Positions 49,887 through 60,068 of a stretch of 64,000 nucleotides of DNA are shown here, piece after piece. A program made the position numbers and the translations under genes. Under the pieces are notes generated by a model, which worked only from the letters and a program-made list of their open reading frames with translations, was not told where the DNA came from and searched no databases. Source of the DNA: Pseudomonas sp. (GTDB lineage: Bacteria > Pseudomonadota > Gammaproteobacteria > Pseudomonadales > Pseudomonadaceae). The DNA lies in the NCBI RefSeq assembly GCF_002796985.1, contig NZ_PEKX01000004.1:248073-312072 (forward strand), in the 5' to 3' direction. Positions within the stretch are counted from its first letter, which is position 1, and each line of letters starts with the position of its first letter.

Positions 49887-51371
49887 TCAGTCCCGCGCCG
49901 CCTGCCCTTCCTCGGCGATTTTCGCCGCATCCCAGCCGCCGCCCAGTGCGGCGATCAGCTGCACGCTGGCGGTCAGCCGGTTGCCGGTCAGGGTCAGCAA
50001 CGTGCGCTCGTTGGACAGCGCGCTGGTCTGGGTAGTGACCACGTTGCTGTAGTCGATGGTGCCGGCCTTGTACTGGTTGGTGGTCAGGCGCAGTGCTTCA
50101 CGGGCGGAGTCCAGCGCTTCCTGCTGCACGCCGCTTTCCTCTTCCAGCACCTTGAGCTGGACCATGTAGTCCTCGACCTCGCGGAAGCTGTCCAGCACGG
50201 TCTGCCGGTAGCTGGCCACGGTCTGGTCGTAGCTCGCCTCGGCCTGTTCCACCTGGGAGGCGATCAGCCCGCCGTCGAACAGCGTCATGGCGAACTGCGG
50301 GCCGATGGACCAGTAGCGGTTGGGCGTTTCGATCCAGTTCTGGAAGCTGCCGCTGCGGTAACCGCCGGCGGCGGTAAGGGTCAGGTCGGGGAACCAGGCC
50401 GCCTTGGCCACGCCGATCTTGGCGTTGGCGGCGATCACCTTGCGCTCGGCGGAAGCCACGTCCGGGCGGCGTTGCAACAGTTCCGACGGCAGCAGCCCCG
50501 GCACATTCGGCAGGCCCGGCACGCCTTCGACGACGGCCAGGCTGAACTGCGCCGGCGGCACGCCGACCAGCACGGCGATGGCGTGTTCCAGCTGGGCGCG
50601 CTGGTACTTCAGGTCGATGGCCTGGGCCTCGGTGCTCTTCAGCTGAGTGCGCGCCTGGGCCACGTCGGCCTTGGTGACGATGCCGGCGTTGTACTGGTTC
50701 TCGGTGAGCTTGAGCGAACGCTGGTAGGCGCTGACGGTGTCGTTGAGCAGCTTGATCTGCTGGTCCATGACCCGCAGTTGCAGGTAGTCCTGGGTCAGCT
50801 CCGACTGCAGCGACAGGCGTGAGGCGGCGAGATCCGCAGCGCTGGCATCCATGCTCGCGGTGTCGGACTCCAGCTGGCGGCGCAGCTTGCCCCACAGGTC
50901 CAGCTCCCAGCTCACGCCGAGGCTGGCGTCATAGCTGTTGGAGATACCCCCGCCGCCACCGCTGGCGACCGTGGAGCCGTCCGGCAGGCGAACGCTGCCG
51001 CCGCTGCCGGTGCCCTGGCCGGAGCGGGTCTTGCCGGTATCGGCGCTGATGGTGGGGAAGAACGACGAGCGCGCGCCCTTGGCCAGCGCCTGGGCCTGAC
51101 GGTAGGACGCGACGGATTGCGCCAGGGTCTGGTTGGCAGCCACCAGGCGGGCCTGCAAATCATTGAGCGCGGCGTCGCCATACAGCGCCCACCAGGCGCC
51201 GTGGTTGAAACCGTCCTGCGGCTTCGCCAGCTGCCAGCCCTCACCCTCCTTGAAGCTGGCGGGCACCGTCAGCTCGGGGCGCTGGTAGTCCGGGCCGATG
51301 GTGCAGCCAGCCAGGGCCACGGCCAGCGCCAGGCCTGCCAGGGGAGTGAGGAAGGAACGGGGGCGGATCAT
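49887..51371 (-). CDS. opmB: OpmB, outer-membrane channel of the MuxABC pump
   Basis: 494 residues from ATG 51371, lipoprotein signal with Cys near 23 (ALAGCTIGPDYQRP). NodT-type efflux factor with a Gly-rich insert (TGSGGSVRLPDGSTVASGGG, about 120-145) and LLQRRPDVASAERKVIAANA. Start overlaps the muxC stop by four bases (ATGA). Last gene of the operon. Confidence 0.93.
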   Translation of the reverse strand: MIRPRSFLTPLAGLALAVALAGCTIGPDYQRPELTVPASFKEGEGWQLAKPQDGFNHGAWWALYGDAALNDLQARLVAANQTLAQSVASYRQAQALAKGARSSFFPTISADTGKTRSGQGTGSGGSVRLPDGSTVASGGGGGISNSYDASLGVSWELDLWGKLRRQLESDTASMDASAADLAASRLSLQSELTQDYLQLRVMDQQIKLLNDTVSAYQRSLKLTENQYNAGIVTKADVAQARTQLKSTEAQAIDLKYQRAQLEHAIAVLVGVPPAQFSLAVVEGVPGLPNVPGLLPSELLQRRPDVASAERKVIAANAKIGVAKAAWFPDLTLTAAGGYRSGSFQNWIETPNRYWSIGPQFAMTLFDGGLIASQVEQAEASYDQTVASYRQTVLDSFREVEDYMVQLKVLEEESGVQQEALDSAREALRLTTNQYKAGTIDYSNVVTTQTSALSNERTLLTLTGNRLTASVQLIAALGGGWDAAKIAEEGQAARD

Positions 51372-54300
51372 AGCGGTGTCTCCAGGGCGCCGTCGGTGCG
51401 CACGCCGCGCTTCTGGTTGACCCAATGGCGCAGGCGGTCGAGGTAGAGGTAGACGACGGGGGTGGTGTACAGGGTCAGCAACTGGCTGCCGATCAGGCCG
51501 CCGACGATGGTCATGCCCAGCGGGCGGCGCAGCGCGGCGTCGCCGCCGATGCCGAAGATCAGCGGCAGCGCGCCGAGGATGGCCGCCAGGGTGGTCATCA
51601 TGATCGGCCGGAAGCGCTTCATCGCCGCCTCCAGAATCGCGTCCCGAGGTGACAGGCCCTGGGTGCGCTCGGCGTCCAGGGCGAAGTCGATCATCATGAT
51701 GGCGTTCTTCTTGACGATGCCGATCAGCAGGATCACCCCGATCAGCGCGATCAGCGACAGCTCGGTGCGGAACAGCATCAGCGTGAGCAGTGCGCCAACG
51801 CCCGCAGAGGGCAGCGTCGAGAGGATGGTCAGCGGGTGCACGTAGCTCTCGTAGAGGATGCCCAGCACGATGTACACCGACACCAGCGCCAGCAGGATCA
51901 GCCAGGGCATGTCGTTCTGCGTGTCCTGCACCGCGCCGGCGTTGCCTTCGAAGGTGGCCTGGATTTCCATCGGCAGGTGGATGGGCTCCACCGCCGCCAG
52001 GATCGCGTCACGGGCCGGGCCGATCTGCGCGCCCTGGGCGAGGTTGAAGGAGAAGGTGGTGGCGGCGAACTGGCCCTGGTGGTTGACCTCCAGCGGTGCG
52101 CGGCTCGGCTCGATGTGGGTGAAGGCCGAGAGCGGGATGCGCTGCCCCTCACTGTTGATCACGTAGACCTGGCGCAGCTCCTCGGGCGTCTCCTGGTACG
52201 GCTGGGCGACTTCCATCACCACGTGGTACTGGTTCAGCGGGTTGAAGATGGTCGAGACCTGGCGCTGGCCGTAGGAGTTGTTCAGCACCGCATCCACCTC
52301 GGCGACGTTCACCCCCAGGCTCGCCGCGCGGTCGCGGTCGATCACCAGGCGGCTCTGCACGCCCTTGTCCTGGGCGTCGCTGTTCACATCGACGATCTGC
52401 GGCACCTTGTTCATCGCCGCCTCGACCTTGGGCGCCCATTCGCGCAGCAGGGTCAGGTCGTCGCTGCGCAGGGTGAAGTCGTACTGCGCATTGCCCTGGC
52501 GGCCACCGATGCGCACGTCCTGGCCGGCGACCAGGAACAGGTTGGCGCCGGGGACTTGCGCCAGCTTCTTGCGCAGGCGGTTGACGATGGCCTCGGCGGA
52601 GTCGCGCTCGCTGATGTCCTTGAGGGTGACGAAGAACGAGCCGGTGTTGCTCGACTGCCACTTGCCGCCGCCGACGAAGCCCACCACGTTCTCCACGCCC
52701 GGATCTTCGGAAAGGATCTTGCGGAACTCGGCCATCTTCTTGTCCAGCGCCTGGAACGAGATGCTCTGGTCGGCCACCGCGAAGCCGCGCAGGCGCCCGG
52801 AATCCTGCTGCGGCAGGAAGCCCTTGGGCACCACCACGAACAGGTAGAGGTTCAGCGCGATGCAGCCGAGCATGATCATCACCATCAGCCGCGAGTGCTC
52901 CAGCGCCCAGCTCAGGCTGGCGCGGTAGCGCTGCATGAAGGCAACGAAGTAACGGTTGCTCTGGCGCTCCACCGAGGCCTTCTTCGGCCCCCGCTCCATG
53001 GGTTTGAGCAGGCGCGCGCAGAGCATCGGCGTCAGCGTCAGGGAGACCACCAGCGACACCAGGATGGCCGCCGCCAGGGTCACCGAGAATTCGCGGAACA
53101 GCCGCCCGGTGATGCCGCCCATCAGCAGCAGCGGGATGAACACCGCCACCAGCGACAGGGTCATCGACAGCACGGTGAAACTCACCTCTCGTGCCCCGCG
53201 AATGGCGGCCTGGATCGGCGGGTCGCCCTCCTCGATGCGCCTCGCGATGTTCTCCACCACCACGATGGCGTCGTCCACCACGAAGCCGGTGGCGATGATC
53301 AGCGCCATCAACGACAGGTTGTTCAGCGAGAAGCCGCACAAGTACATGACCGCGAAAGTGCCCACCAGCGACACCGGCACTGCCAGGCTGGGAATCAGCG
53401 TGGCGCGGCCGTTGCGCAGGAACAGGTAGACCACCAGGATCACCAGCACCACGGAGATCATCAGGGTCAGCTCGGCCTCCTCCAGCGAGGAGCGGATCGA
53501 CGGGCTGCGGTCGTCCATCACCGACAGCTTCACCTGCGGGCCAAGCACGTCCTGGATGATCGGCAACTGCTCGTGGATGGCGTCGGTGGCCTCGATGATG
53601 TTGGCGCCAGGCTGGCGGGTGATGATCAACAGCACCGCCGGCAGGTCGTCGGAGAAGCCGGCGTTACGCACGTCCTCCACCGAGTCGGTGACCTTGGCCA
53701 CGTCCTTCAGGCGTACCGCCGCGCCGGTCTCGGCGTTGTAGTGAACGATCAGCGGGGCGTATTCGCTGGCCTTGCGCAACTGGTCGTTGGAGTCCACCTG
53801 CCAGTGCCGCTCGCCGAACTCCAGCGAGCCCTTGGGGCCGTCGGCGTTGGTGTTGTTGATTGCCGTGCGCACGGTGTCCAGGGAGATGCCGTACTGGCTG
53901 AGCTGGTCCGGGTTCACATCGACCCGCACCGCCGGCAGCGAGGAGCCGCCGATGCTCACCTGCCCCACGCCTTTCACCTGTGCGAGCTTGGGCGAGACGA
54001 TGGTCGAGGCCAGGTCGTACATCTGCCCGCGGGTATAGGTATCCGAGGTCAGCGTGAGGATCATGATCGGCATGTCCGACGGGTTCGCCTTGCGGTACGT
54101 CGGGTTGTTCGGCATGCCCGAAGGCAGCAGGCTCATGGCCGCGTTGATCGCCGACTGCACCTCGCGCGCGGCGCCGTCGATGTCCTTGGACAGGTCGAAC
54201 TGGATGATGATGGTGGTGTTGCCCAGGGAGCTGCTGGAGGTCATGTCGGTGACCCCGGCGATGCGCCCCAGCGAGCGTTCCAGCGGCGTCGCCACCGTGG

Positions 54301-54484
54301 AGGCCATGGTTTCCGGGCTGGCGCCAGGCAACGAGGCCTGCACCAGAATGGTCGGGAAATCGACGTTGGGCAGCGGCGCCACCGGTAGCAGGCTGAACGA
54401 CAGCACGCCGGCCAGCAGCAGCGCCAGGGTCAGCAGGCAGGTGGCGACTGGGCGCAGGATGAACAGGCGAGACAGGCCGCCCAT
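51368..54484 (-). CDS. muxC: MuxC, RND efflux transporter subunit
   Basis: 1038 residues from ATG 54484, which overlaps the muxB stop by one base (TGATG); the open frame upstream only rereads muxB. HAE-1/MdtC-type proton-driven transporter with 12 helices; TM4 has GFVVDDAIVVVENIARRIE, TM10 region has GIVKKNAIMMIDFALDAER. Works as a heteromultimer with MuxB, as MdtB and MdtC do. Confidence 0.95.
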   Translation of the reverse strand: MGGLSRLFILRPVATCLLTLALLLAGVLSFSLLPVAPLPNVDFPTILVQASLPGASPETMASTVATPLERSLGRIAGVTDMTSSSSLGNTTIIIQFDLSKDIDGAAREVQSAINAAMSLLPSGMPNNPTYRKANPSDMPIMILTLTSDTYTRGQMYDLASTIVSPKLAQVKGVGQVSIGGSSLPAVRVDVNPDQLSQYGISLDTVRTAINNTNADGPKGSLEFGERHWQVDSNDQLRKASEYAPLIVHYNAETGAAVRLKDVAKVTDSVEDVRNAGFSDDLPAVLLIITRQPGANIIEATDAIHEQLPIIQDVLGPQVKLSVMDDRSPSIRSSLEEAELTLMISVVLVILVVYLFLRNGRATLIPSLAVPVSLVGTFAVMYLCGFSLNNLSLMALIIATGFVVDDAIVVVENIARRIEEGDPPIQAAIRGAREVSFTVLSMTLSLVAVFIPLLLMGGITGRLFREFSVTLAAAILVSLVVSLTLTPMLCARLLKPMERGPKKASVERQSNRYFVAFMQRYRASLSWALEHSRLMVMIMLGCIALNLYLFVVVPKGFLPQQDSGRLRGFAVADQSISFQALDKKMAEFRKILSEDPGVENVVGFVGGGKWQSSNTGSFFVTLKDISERDSAEAIVNRLRKKLAQVPGANLFLVAGQDVRIGGRQGNAQYDFTLRSDDLTLLREWAPKVEAAMNKVPQIVDVNSDAQDKGVQSRLVIDRDRAASLGVNVAEVDAVLNNSYGQRQVSTIFNPLNQYHVVMEVAQPYQETPEELRQVYVINSEGQRIPLSAFTHIEPSRAPLEVNHQGQFAATTFSFNLAQGAQIGPARDAILAAVEPIHLPMEIQATFEGNAGAVQDTQNDMPWLILLALVSVYIVLGILYESYVHPLTILSTLPSAGVGALLTLMLFRTELSLIALIGVILLIGIVKKNAIMMIDFALDAERTQGLSPRDAILEAAMKRFRPIMMTTLAAILGALPLIFGIGGDAALRRPLGMTIVGGLIGSQLLTLYTTPVVYLYLDRLRHWVNQKRGVRTDGALETPL

Positions 54485-57400
54485 CAGCCACGCTCCGCCG
54501 GGTCGATGCTGTTCACGTCCAGGCCATGGCGACCACGCCAGGCAGCCCAGCGCGCCGCGAGGCGGTCGAAGTACAGGTAGATCACCGGCGTGGTGAACAG
54601 CGTCAGCAGCTGGCTCACCAGCAGGCCGCCGACCATGGTCACGCCCAGCGGCTGGCGCAACTCGGCGCCGGCACCGCCGGCAAGCATCAGCGGCAGTGCA
54701 CCGAGCAATGCAGCCATGGTGGTCATCAGGATCGGCCGGAAGCGCAACAGGCACGCCTGGTAGATCGCCTCATGGGGCGGCTTGCCCTCGTTGCGTTCGG
54801 CGTCCAGGGCGAAGTCGATCATCATGATCGCGTTCTTCTTGACGATGCCGATCAAGAGGATGATGCCGATGATCGCCACGATGCCGATGTCCTGCCCCGA
54901 GAGCATCAGCGCCAGCAGCGCGCCGACGCCCGCCGAGGGCAGCGTGGAGAGGATGGTCACGGGGTGGATGAAGCTCTCGTAGAGGATGCCCAGCACGATG
55001 TACATGGTGACGATGGAGGCCAGCACCAGCAGCAGGGTGTTGGACAGCGAAGCCTCGAACGCCTGAGCCGCACCACGGAAGCTGCCTTGCAGGCTGACGG
55101 GCATTTCCATCTGCGCCTCGACCTCGCGGATCGCCTGCACCGCCTCGCCGAGGGCGACGCCCTTGGCCAGGTTGAAGGAGATGGTCGCGGCCGGGAACTG
55201 GGCGATGTGGTTGACCGCCAGCAGGGTGTGGCGCTCCTCGACCTTGGCCAGGCTCGACAGGCGTACCTGGGTGCCGTCGCCGGACGGCACGTAGAGGTTT
55301 TCCAGCGACTGCGGGCCGATCTGGAATTCCGGCGCCACTTCCAGCACCACGCGGTACTGCGTGGCCTGGGTGAAGATGGTCGAGATCAGCCGCTGGCCGA
55401 AGGCGTTGTACAGCACGCTGTCGATGTTCGACAGGCTCACGCCCAGGCGCGAGGCGGTGTCGCGATCGATGTTGATGTAGGCCTGCAGGCCCTTGTCCTG
55501 CCAGTCGGTGGCCACGTCGGCCAGCTCCGGCAGTTGCTGCAGACGGTCCACCAGGCGCGGCACCCAGTCGGCGAGCACTTCCGGGTCGGCGTCCTGCAGG
55601 GTGAACTGGTACTGCGTGCGGGCGATGCGGTCTTCGATGGTCAGGTCCTGCACCGGCTGCATGTACAGCTTGATGCCGGCGATCTGGTCGAGCTCCGGCT
55701 GCAGGCGGTGGATCACCTCGCTGGCGGTCACGTCGCGCTCGGCGTGGGGCTTGAGGTTGATCAGCAGGCGTCCGGTATTGAGCGTGGCGTTGGTGCCGTC
55801 GACGCCGATGAACGAAGACAGGCTTTCCACCGCCGGGTCCTGCAGCACGATCTTCGCCAGGTCCTGCTGGCGGGAAGCCATGGACTGGAAGGAGATCGAC
55901 TGCGGCGCTTCGGCGATGCCCTGGATCACCCCGGTGTCCTGCACCGGGAAGAAGCCCTTGGGCATGAAGAGGTACAGCGCCGCGGTGAGCACCACGGTGC
56001 CGATGGCTACCAGCAGCGTCAGGCCCTGGTGGCGCAGCACCACGCGCAGGGCGGCGGCGTAGCGCTCGATCATGTTGTCGATGAAGCGCCCGGCGGCGCG
56101 GGCAAAGCGCCCTTCCTTCTCCGGCTCGACATGGCGCAGCAGCTTGGCGCTGAGCATCGGCGTCAGGGTCAGGGAGACGAAGCCGGAAATCAGAATCGCC
56201 ACCGCCAGGGTGATGGCGAATTCGCGGAACAGCCGGCCGGCCACGTCGCCCATGAACAGCAGCGGGATCAGCACGGCGATCAGCGAGAAGGTCAGCGAGA
56301 TGATGGTGAAGCCGATCTGCTTGGAGCCCTTGAGCGCGGCCTCCAGCGGCGGGTCGCCCTTTTCCAGGTAGCGCGCGATGTTCTCCACCATGACGATGGC
56401 GTCGTCGACGACGAAGCCGGTGGCGATGGTCAGCGCCATCAGCGTCAGGTTGTTGATCGAGAAGCCGGCCAGGTACATCACGCCGAAGGTGCCGATCAGC
56501 GACAGCGGTACGGCGAAGCTGGGGATCAGCGTCGCGGAGATATTGCGCAGGAACAGGAAGGTGACCATCACCACCAGGCAGACGGCCAGGAACAGCTCGA
56601 ACTGCACGTCCGCCACCGAGGCACGGATGGTCGTGGTGCGGTCGGTGAGCACCGTCACTTCGAGGCTGCCCGGCAGGGTCGCCTGCAACTGCGGGAGCAT
56701 CTTCTTGATGCTGTCGACCACTTCGATGACGTTGGCGCCCGGCTGGCGCTGGATGTTCAGCACCACCGCCGGCGAGGTGTTGGCCCAGGCGGCGAGGCGC
56801 ACGTTCTCGGCATCGTCTTCCACGCTCGCCACGTCTCGCACGCGCAGCGGCGAGCCGTTCTTGTAGGCGATGATCAGGTCGCGGTAGGCGTCGGCGGACT
56901 TGAGCTGGTCGTTGGCGTCCAGGGTCGAGGAGCGCGTCGGGCCGTCGAAGCTGCCCTTGGGGCCATTGAGGTTGTTGTTGGTGACGGTGGTCTGCAGGTC
57001 CTGCAGGCTCAGCCCGGCAGCCGCCAGGGCACCGGGGTTGGCGCGGATGCGCACGGCCGGACGCTGGCCGCCGCTGATGCTGACCAGTCCGACGCCGGAA
57101 ATCTGCGAAATCTTCTGCGCAAGGCGCGTGTCCACCAGGTCCTGGATCTGCGGCAGCGGCATGTCCGGGGACATCACCGCCAAGGTCAGGATCGGTGCAT
57201 CCGCCGGGTTCACCTTGCTGTACACCGGCTGGTTCGGCAGGTCCTTGGGCAGCAGGCTCTGCGCGGTGTTGATCGCCGCCTGGACTTCCTGCTCGGCGAC
57301 GTCGAGGTTGATCTGCAGGCTGAACTGCAGGGTGATCACCGAGGCGCCGCCGGAGCTGGTGGAGGACATCTCGTTCAAGCCGGGAATCTGCCCCAGCTGG

Positions 57401-57606
57401 TTCTCCAGCGGCGCGGTGACCGAGGAGGTCATGATGTCCGGGCTGGCGCCGGGGTACAGGGTCACGACCTGGATGGTCGGGTAGTCCACCTCCGGCAACG
57501 CCGAAATCGGCAGGAAACGGTAGGAGATGATCCCCGACAGCAGAATCGCCACCATCAACAGCGTGGTGGCGACCGGCCGCAGGATAAACAGGCGGGACGG
57601 GTTCAT
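54484..57606 (-). CDS. muxB: MuxB, RND efflux transporter subunit
   Basis: 1040 residues, paralog of MuxC (MdtB type) with the same TM4 acidic pair (GFVVDDAIVMVENIARYLE) and GIVKKNAIMMIDFALDAER. ATG 57606 overlaps the muxA stop by four bases. In P. aeruginosa MuxABC-OpmB exports aztreonam, macrolides, novobiocin and tetracycline. Confidence 0.95.
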   Translation of the reverse strand: MNPSRLFILRPVATTLLMVAILLSGIISYRFLPISALPEVDYPTIQVVTLYPGASPDIMTSSVTAPLENQLGQIPGLNEMSSTSSGGASVITLQFSLQINLDVAEQEVQAAINTAQSLLPKDLPNQPVYSKVNPADAPILTLAVMSPDMPLPQIQDLVDTRLAQKISQISGVGLVSISGGQRPAVRIRANPGALAAAGLSLQDLQTTVTNNNLNGPKGSFDGPTRSSTLDANDQLKSADAYRDLIIAYKNGSPLRVRDVASVEDDAENVRLAAWANTSPAVVLNIQRQPGANVIEVVDSIKKMLPQLQATLPGSLEVTVLTDRTTTIRASVADVQFELFLAVCLVVMVTFLFLRNISATLIPSFAVPLSLIGTFGVMYLAGFSINNLTLMALTIATGFVVDDAIVMVENIARYLEKGDPPLEAALKGSKQIGFTIISLTFSLIAVLIPLLFMGDVAGRLFREFAITLAVAILISGFVSLTLTPMLSAKLLRHVEPEKEGRFARAAGRFIDNMIERYAAALRVVLRHQGLTLLVAIGTVVLTAALYLFMPKGFFPVQDTGVIQGIAEAPQSISFQSMASRQQDLAKIVLQDPAVESLSSFIGVDGTNATLNTGRLLINLKPHAERDVTASEVIHRLQPELDQIAGIKLYMQPVQDLTIEDRIARTQYQFTLQDADPEVLADWVPRLVDRLQQLPELADVATDWQDKGLQAYINIDRDTASRLGVSLSNIDSVLYNAFGQRLISTIFTQATQYRVVLEVAPEFQIGPQSLENLYVPSGDGTQVRLSSLAKVEERHTLLAVNHIAQFPAATISFNLAKGVALGEAVQAIREVEAQMEMPVSLQGSFRGAAQAFEASLSNTLLLVLASIVTMYIVLGILYESFIHPVTILSTLPSAGVGALLALMLSGQDIGIVAIIGIILLIGIVKKNAIMMIDFALDAERNEGKPPHEAIYQACLLRFRPILMTTMAALLGALPLMLAGGAGAELRQPLGVTMVGGLLVSQLLTLFTTPVIYLYFDRLAARWAAWRGRHGLDVNSIDPAERG

Positions 57607-58916
57607 TCGCTCTTACCGCTGTCCTGGGCCGGGCTGCTCTGGCCAGGGTTGTCCGAACCGAACGGCTTGGCGGTGGACTTGTCGCCCTCAACGCCTGCGG
57701 CCGCGCGGGCTTTCTCGTCAGAGCTGGCGATGTTCATGCGGGTGCCGTCGCGCAGGCGGTCGGTGCCTTCGACGACGACGCGATCGCCTTCCTTCAGGCC
57801 CTCGGTGACGACCACGCGCTCGCTCTCGCTGGTGCCCAGCGTTACCAGCTGGCGCTTGGCCTTGCTCTCCTCACCGACCAGATAGACGTAGGTGCCATCG
57901 TTGCCGCGCTGCACGGCGTTGGCCGGGATGGTCAGCACGCCCGGCAGCGTCTCGGCGAGCAGGCGTACGTTGACGAACTGGTTGGGGAACAGCTTGTGGT
58001 CGTCGTTCGCGAAACCGGCCTTGAGCTTGACGGTGCCGGTGGTGGTGTCGATCTGGTTGTCCAGGGTCTTCAGCACGCCGGTGGCCAGGGTCTGGTTCTG
58101 GTTGCGGTCCATGGCCTGCACCGGCACCGGCTGGTTGCCGTAAAGCTCGCGGGCGACGGTGCCCAGTTGTTGCTGCGGCAGGCTGAACACCACGGAGATC
58201 GGCTTGACCTGGGTGATGACCACCAGTGGCGTGGTGTCGCCGGAGGTGACGAGGTTGCCCACGTCCACCTGGCGCAGGCCGACACGGCCGGAGATGGGTG
58301 CGCGCACCTGGGTGAATTCGAGGTTGAGCTTGGCGTCGGCGACCTGGCCCTGGTTGGTCTTCAGGGTGCCTTCGAACTGACGTACCTGGGCTTCCTGGGT
58401 GTCCAGGGTCTGCTTGGCGATGGAGTCTTCGGCGTACAGGCCCTTGTAGCGGGCCAGGTCGATCTGCGCGTTCTTCAGTTGCGCCTGGTTCTGCAGCAGC
58501 GTGCCCTGGGCCTGGTCCAGCGCGGCCTGGAACGGACGCGGGTCGATCACCGCAAGGACGTCGCCGGCCTTCACTTCCTGGCCTTCCTGGAACGGCACCT
58601 TGACCAGCTGACCGCTGACCCGCGCGCGGACGTTGACGGTGTTGTAAGCCGTCACCGTGCCCAGCGCGTGGTAGTGCACCGGCAGGTCGCCCTTGGTCAC
58701 CGGCGCGACGCTGACGGTCACCGCCGTGCCGCCCTGCCCCGCGGCCATCTGCCCCGGCGCCGGTCGCCCGCCGCGCCCGCCCTGGGCCGCCGGCGCCCCG
58801 GACGACGTCGAGTGCAGCCACATGATCAGCCCCACCACGGCGGCAAACAGCAGCGCGGTGATGAGCCAGGGGCGCAGCGTGCGAAGTTTCGAGGGCGATC
58901 CGTTGCTTGCAGTCAT
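57603..58916 (-). CDS. muxA: MuxA, periplasmic adaptor of MuxABC-OpmB
   Basis: 437 residues from ATG 58916. N-terminal uncleaved membrane anchor (PWLITALLFAAVVGLIMW, about 17-34) instead of a lipobox. Then a Gly-rich linker, lipoyl halves (VNVRARVSGQLVKVPF; APISGRVGLRQVDVGNLV), a coiled-coil hairpin, and beta-barrel/MP domains. First gene of an operon in which every junction overlaps (muxA-muxB 4 bases, muxB-muxC 1, muxC-opmB 4). Confidence 0.94.
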   Translation of the reverse strand: MTASNGSPSKLRTLRPWLITALLFAAVVGLIMWLHSTSSGAPAAQGGRGGRPAPGQMAAGQGGTAVTVSVAPVTKGDLPVHYHALGTVTAYNTVNVRARVSGQLVKVPFQEGQEVKAGDVLAVIDPRPFQAALDQAQGTLLQNQAQLKNAQIDLARYKGLYAEDSIAKQTLDTQEAQVRQFEGTLKTNQGQVADAKLNLEFTQVRAPISGRVGLRQVDVGNLVTSGDTTPLVVITQVKPISVVFSLPQQQLGTVARELYGNQPVPVQAMDRNQNQTLATGVLKTLDNQIDTTTGTVKLKAGFANDDHKLFPNQFVNVRLLAETLPGVLTIPANAVQRGNDGTYVYLVGEESKAKRQLVTLGTSESERVVVTEGLKEGDRVVVEGTDRLRDGTRMNIASSDEKARAAAGVEGDKSTAKPFGSDNPGQSSPAQDSGKSE

Positions 58917-59008
58917 GGGGCTTCGTCTTGTTGAAAAGGGGCTTGGCGCGAAAAAGTGAGAATAGCGAGGCTGAACGATAAGCACAGCAAGGCCACAGGC
59001 AAAGTCTC

Positions 59009-59053
59009 TTTACCCGCTATTTACCTTTGATTTACCGGGAGTTACGAATTACC
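59009..59053 (-). promoter_or_regulatory. Phased GTAA direct repeats upstream of muxA
   Basis: On the minus strand GGTAAA occurs three times, at 59036-59031, 59025-59020 and 59014-59009, with 11-base spacing; CGTAAC sits one turn further upstream (59046-59041) and GGTAAT just beyond (59053-59048). Repeats on one face of the helix are the way OmpR/PhoB-type response regulators bind. The last repeat is 92 bases before the muxA start. Confidence 0.55.
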
Positions 59054-59148
59054 GGGGCATTGCGACCCGGATTGGCCGGCAGGGTTCCCGACCTGACGGA
59101 CCGACCCTGGCGGGTCGGCCCGGCTTTCTCACGAAAGCAGCCGCGTCA

Positions 59149-59649
59149 TCAGGCCAGGGCGGCGATGGCGGCGGCGTAGTTCGGCTCGTCGGCGATCTCG
59201 CCCACCAGCTCGCTGTGCAGCACCTTGTTCTGCTCGTCCAGCACGACAACGGCGCGGGCGGCCAGGCCGGCCAGCGGGCCGTCAGCGATGGCCACGCCGT
59301 AGTTGGCGAGGAATTCACGACCACGCAGGGTGGACAGGTTGACTACGTTCTCCAGGCCTTCGGCGCCGCAGAAGCGCGCCTGGGCGAACGGCAGGTCAGC
59401 GGAGATGCACAGCACCACGGTGTTGGCCAGCTTGCTCGCCTCGGCGTTGAACTTGCGCACGGAGGTAGCGCAGGTCGGGGTGTCGACGCTGGGGAAGATG
59501 TTCAGCACCTTGCGCTTGCCGGCGTAGGCTTCCAGGGTGACGTCGGACAGGTTGCCGGCGACCAGCGACAGGGCCGGAGCCTGCTCGCCTTTGCTCGGCA
59601 GCTTGCCGTCGACGGAAACCGGGTTGCCCTTGAGGGTGACTTGAGCCAT
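59149..59649 (-). CDS. tpx: Thiol peroxidase (Tpx, atypical 2-Cys peroxiredoxin)
   Basis: 166 residues, the standard length. Reduces hydrogen peroxide and lipid hydroperoxides in the periplasm or cytoplasm using thioredoxin. Peroxidatic Cys in SVDTPTCATSVRKFN (about 55-69), resolving Cys in RFCGAEG (about 93-99), catalytic Arg in TLRGREF. ATG 59649 with AGGACC-like ribosome site. Independent gene downstream of the muxA promoter region, facing the same way; the 232-base gap between tpx stop and muxA start on the other side holds muxA control sites. Confidence 0.95.
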   Translation of the reverse strand: MAQVTLKGNPVSVDGKLPSKGEQAPALSLVAGNLSDVTLEAYAGKRKVLNIFPSVDTPTCATSVRKFNAEASKLANTVVLCISADLPFAQARFCGAEGLENVVNLSTLRGREFLANYGVAIADGPLAGLAARAVVVLDEQNKVLHSELVGEIADEPNYAAAIAALA

Positions 59650-59887
59650 TGCTTGGGTCCTTCTATGAGGGGTGGCCGCGCTGGCGGGGTGCCAGCGCAG
59701 CCGGAGGATTCGGGGCCGGGGCAGATGCTAGCACGTCTTTCCCGAGTGCAATGCTCGGGCATGCATCTAGCCCTGCAGGATCGACAGCCCTTACCCTGCC
59801 CCTGGCTAGGCACCACGCTCTTCAGGGACTGGGGGAAGCGCAAACATGGAAACCGTCGGGCGTCAGTGGGGTCCGGCGTGAGGGCTG

Positions 59888-60000
59888 TTCGCGAGCAAGC
59901 TCGCTCCTACAGGGGACTCCCGACGTAGGGCGCATAATCCGGAACGGATTATCCGCCGATGACCCCGCGGCGGACAACGCTGGCGCGTTATGCGCCCTAC
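59888..60000. repeat. REP unit plus GTAGGGCG palindrome
   Basis: A solo GTAGGAGCGAGC-family unit (reverse, 59888-59910) followed by a 66-base palindrome (59935-60000) of the same second family found in the mexT-mexE array, starting GTAGGGCGCATAA and ending TTATGCGCCCTAC. So the two families travel together in this genome. Confidence 0.88.
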
Positions 60001-60068
60001 GATCTGCGTTCTTCACCTTAACCCTGGCTGCACCTATCTCCCGGTGTTCTATCTCACCCAAGCACGAC

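Noticed and set aside
54485..54754. N-terminal extension of MuxC up to 54754
   Set aside because: Overlaps muxB by 270 bases without family match; ATG 54484 coupled to the muxB stop is the normal RND start.
59068..59120. Terminator after tpx
   Set aside because: CCGACC / GGGTCGG hairpin is present near 59100 but the minus strand shows no T run, so support is too weak to list.
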